Source: Devosia sp. (lineage in GTDB: Bacteria > Pseudomonadota > Alphaproteobacteria > Rhizobiales > Devosiaceae). Taken from it: 64,000 nucleotides of DNA. Every line of letters starts with the position of its first letter. The stretch's first letter is position 1. The stretch is taken from assembly GCA_028290665.1 (NCBI GenBank), contig JAQGJK010000026.1, positions 1-64,000 of the forward strand, in the 5' to 3' direction. A program made the position numbers and the translations under genes. Positions 62,950-64,000 of this stretch are shown here, one piece after another. The notes beneath the pieces are model-generated. The model was given only the letters and a program-made list of their open reading frames with translations. It searched no databases and was not told the origin of the DNA.

Positions 62950-63195
62950 TTAGCGCCCCGCGGCAGCTTCCAGCGCGTCGATATAGGCTTCCGCCTCCTC
63001 GAGCGTCGCGGCGAACAAATACGGCTTCTCGCCGATCAGCAGCTTCATCGTCTTGCCGTCGCGCAGCATATAACCGCCGTGGGCCCTGACCTTCGGCTCG
63101 GGCTTCAACGGCATCATCACATGTATGCCATAGCGAATGGCAATCCGCTTCAGCACGCGCTCGCGCGCCGCGACACTATCCTTGCGGCTGGACAC
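62950..63195 (-). CDS. Small conserved hypothetical protein
   Basis: An 81-residue protein, not recognised: KRIAIRYGIHVMMPLKPEPKVRAHGGYMLRDGKTMKLLIGEKPYLFAATLEEAEAYIDALE. A compact alpha/beta fold with a C-terminal helix is likely. GTG start at 63195 without a strong ribosome site. It sits 76 bp upstream of the YfgM-like gene in the same direction. The 222-bp spacer before it (63196-63417) shows nothing else. Confidence 0.6.
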   Translation of the reverse strand: MSSRKDSVAARERVLKRIAIRYGIHVMMPLKPEPKVRAHGGYMLRDGKTMKLLIGEKPYLFAATLEEAEAYIDALEAAAGR

Positions 63196-63417
63196 TATTT
63201 ATTCTTTCATTCGTCAACGTCGCGCGACGACATCGGCCTGCCGCTCGAACCTTTACCTGGCCCGATGCGACGGTCGATGATCGAACCTGCCGCACCTTCG
63301 ATAGTCACCATACAAAAAATCGGCAAGCGGCGAAAGCATCTGGATCGGCGGGCGCCTGCCAAAGCCACGGCGCCACGCCCAAGCTGAAGATCGTGCCTGC
63401 TGGCAAGGGTCAATGTC

Positions 63418-63786
63418 TCAGGCGAAATCCGAGATGTCCTGTATCGGCCGGATTTCGATTTCGCTCGGACCCGGCATCGGATTGGGGCAGCGCTTCACCC
63501 AGGCGACGGCCTCATCCATATCCTTGACTTCCCAGATCCAAAACCCGGCGACCAGTTCCTTGGTTTCGGCGAACGGTCCGTCGATGACCGTCCGGCTCGA
63601 GCCATTAAAAGCCACCCGTTTGCCCCGCGAGGACTCCGTCAAGCCATCGGCAGTCCGCAAGATGCCGGCCTGTTCAAGTTCGTCGTTGAATTTGCCCATG
63701 GCCTCCATCATCGCCATGGTCTCGGGCGTGGGAAAAAAGCCCTTTTCGCTGTCTTCGGTCGCCTTTACCAGCACCATCACACGCAT
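63418..63786 (-). CDS. YciI family (DGPF domain) protein, copy 3
   Basis: A 122-residue YciI protein: MRVMVLVKATEDSEKGFFPTPETMAMM, and hallmark VIDGPFAETKELVAGFWIWEV (about residues 66-86). ACGAGGAGAC lies before the ATG. It stands alone between guaA and the small hypothetical gene, yet carries the same ECF42-type promoter as the two copies near the sigma factor 52 kb away. Confidence 0.9.
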   Translation of the reverse strand: MRVMVLVKATEDSEKGFFPTPETMAMMEAMGKFNDELEQAGILRTADGLTESSRGKRVAFNGSSRTVIDGPFAETKELVAGFWIWEVKDMDEAVAWVKRCPNPMPGPSEIEIRPIQDISDFA

Positions 63787-63828
63787 CGTTCGTCTCCTCG
63801 TTAGCCGGCCACGTTGGCCTGATATCTG

Positions 63829-63858
63829 AACGACGAACCTGGCTTTTGGAAATCGACA
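63829..63858 (-). promoter_or_regulatory. Predicted ECF42 promoter for yciI-3
   Basis: Minus strand TGTCGA (plus 63853-63858), 17-base spacer, CGTCGTT (plus 63829-63835). Same elements and spacing as the promoters at 9434-9463 and 11407-11436. Confidence 0.7.
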
Positions 63859-63910
63859 TTGGGCCGCGAAATTATTTCCGACTGGCCAGCGTGCCCCGCC
63901 TGACCCTAGA

Positions 63911-64000
63911 TCATTCCCACTCGATGGTGCCCGGGGGCTTGCTGGTGACGTCGTAGACCACCCGATTGATGCCTCGGACTTCGTTGATGATGCGCGTCGC
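63911..64000 (-). CDS. guaA: GMP synthase (glutamine-hydrolysing), C-terminal end only
   Basis: Only the last 29 residues and stop are in the window: IINEVRGINRVVYDVTSKPP followed by GTIEWE, the highly conserved dimerisation-domain ending of GuaA. The 5' part lies beyond position 64000. Confidence 0.93.
   Translation of the reverse strand, partial: ATRIINEVRGINRVVYDVTSKPPGTIEWE

Overview
The window is a GC-rich alphaproteobacterial chromosome segment, most likely from the order Sphingomonadales. This rests on gene order (lptF-lptG-lptD-surA-pdxA-ksgA; gmk-yicC-mltG-fabF-acpP; dnaB-alr-radA-cvpA-purF) and on family content (DUF5681 phage protein, ECF42/YciI genes, HPr-kinase-like/PqqD cluster). 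The species is not recognised. Nearly all of the sequence is coding.

Layout. 1-2.4 kb: end of a prophage (DUF5681 protein, large terminase) meeting the 3' end of a tRNA-Ser(GCT), with repeated TTTCCCTGTT motifs between. 2.6-7.6 kb: single metabolic and envelope genes (DUF2147, glutathione transferase, TauE-like exporter, molybdopterin oxidoreductase). 7.6-13.3 kb: a regulatory island with an ECF42 sigma factor, two YciI proteins, an alpha/beta hydrolase, a DUF1905 protein, and an ArsR regulator followed by three AHSA1/SRPBCC proteins. 13.3-20.4 kb: membrane protein, DHA2 drug exporter with divergent MarR regulator, guanidinium exporter under a guanidine-II riboswitch, potassium channel with zinc ribbon, Gfo/Idh/MocA-aldo/keto reductase fusion, SH3 protein. 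20.5-26.6 kb: ndk, ABC-F ATPase, cupin, two DUF4344 zincins, an ArsR/SRPBCC pair, holC. 26.6-43.8 kb: housekeeping blocks for LPS transport, PLP synthesis, rRNA methylation, fatty acid synthesis and murein chain termination, then a glycosyltransferase. 44.1-45.5 kb: rpsF-rpsR-rplI with a strong terminator. 45.6-50.4 kb: accessory insert with a lower-GC membrane protein and a tightly overlapping PqqD / HPr-kinase-like / two glycosyltransferase / nucleotidyltransferase operon. 50.5-58.4 kb: dnaB, alr, MAPEG, radA, cvpA, purF, SDR. 58.4-59.1 kb: palindromic repeats around a small GIY-YIG nuclease. 59.1-64 kb: CBS/CNNM protein, der, YfgM-like protein, small hypothetical, a third YciI gene, end of guaA.

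Most interesting signals. (1) All three yciI genes carry the same promoter, TGTCGA-N17-CGTCGT, matching what is reported for ECF42 factors, so the sigma factor here probably controls its own operon, the yciI-DUF1905 operon, and a yciI gene 52 kb away. (2) A GIY-YIG nuclease gene is bracketed by inverted palindromes, beside a 75-bp doublet of the same palindromes that looks like a non-autonomous copy; this may be a minimal REP-like mobile unit. (3) A two-hairpin ACGR guanidine-II riboswitch precedes sugE/gdx. (4) A perfect TTAA-N7-TTAA CtrA-type box lies 16 bp before dnaB. (5) The PqqD/HPr-kinase-like operon is a poorly understood modification system. Functions are inferred from residues visible in the translations; no database search was possible.
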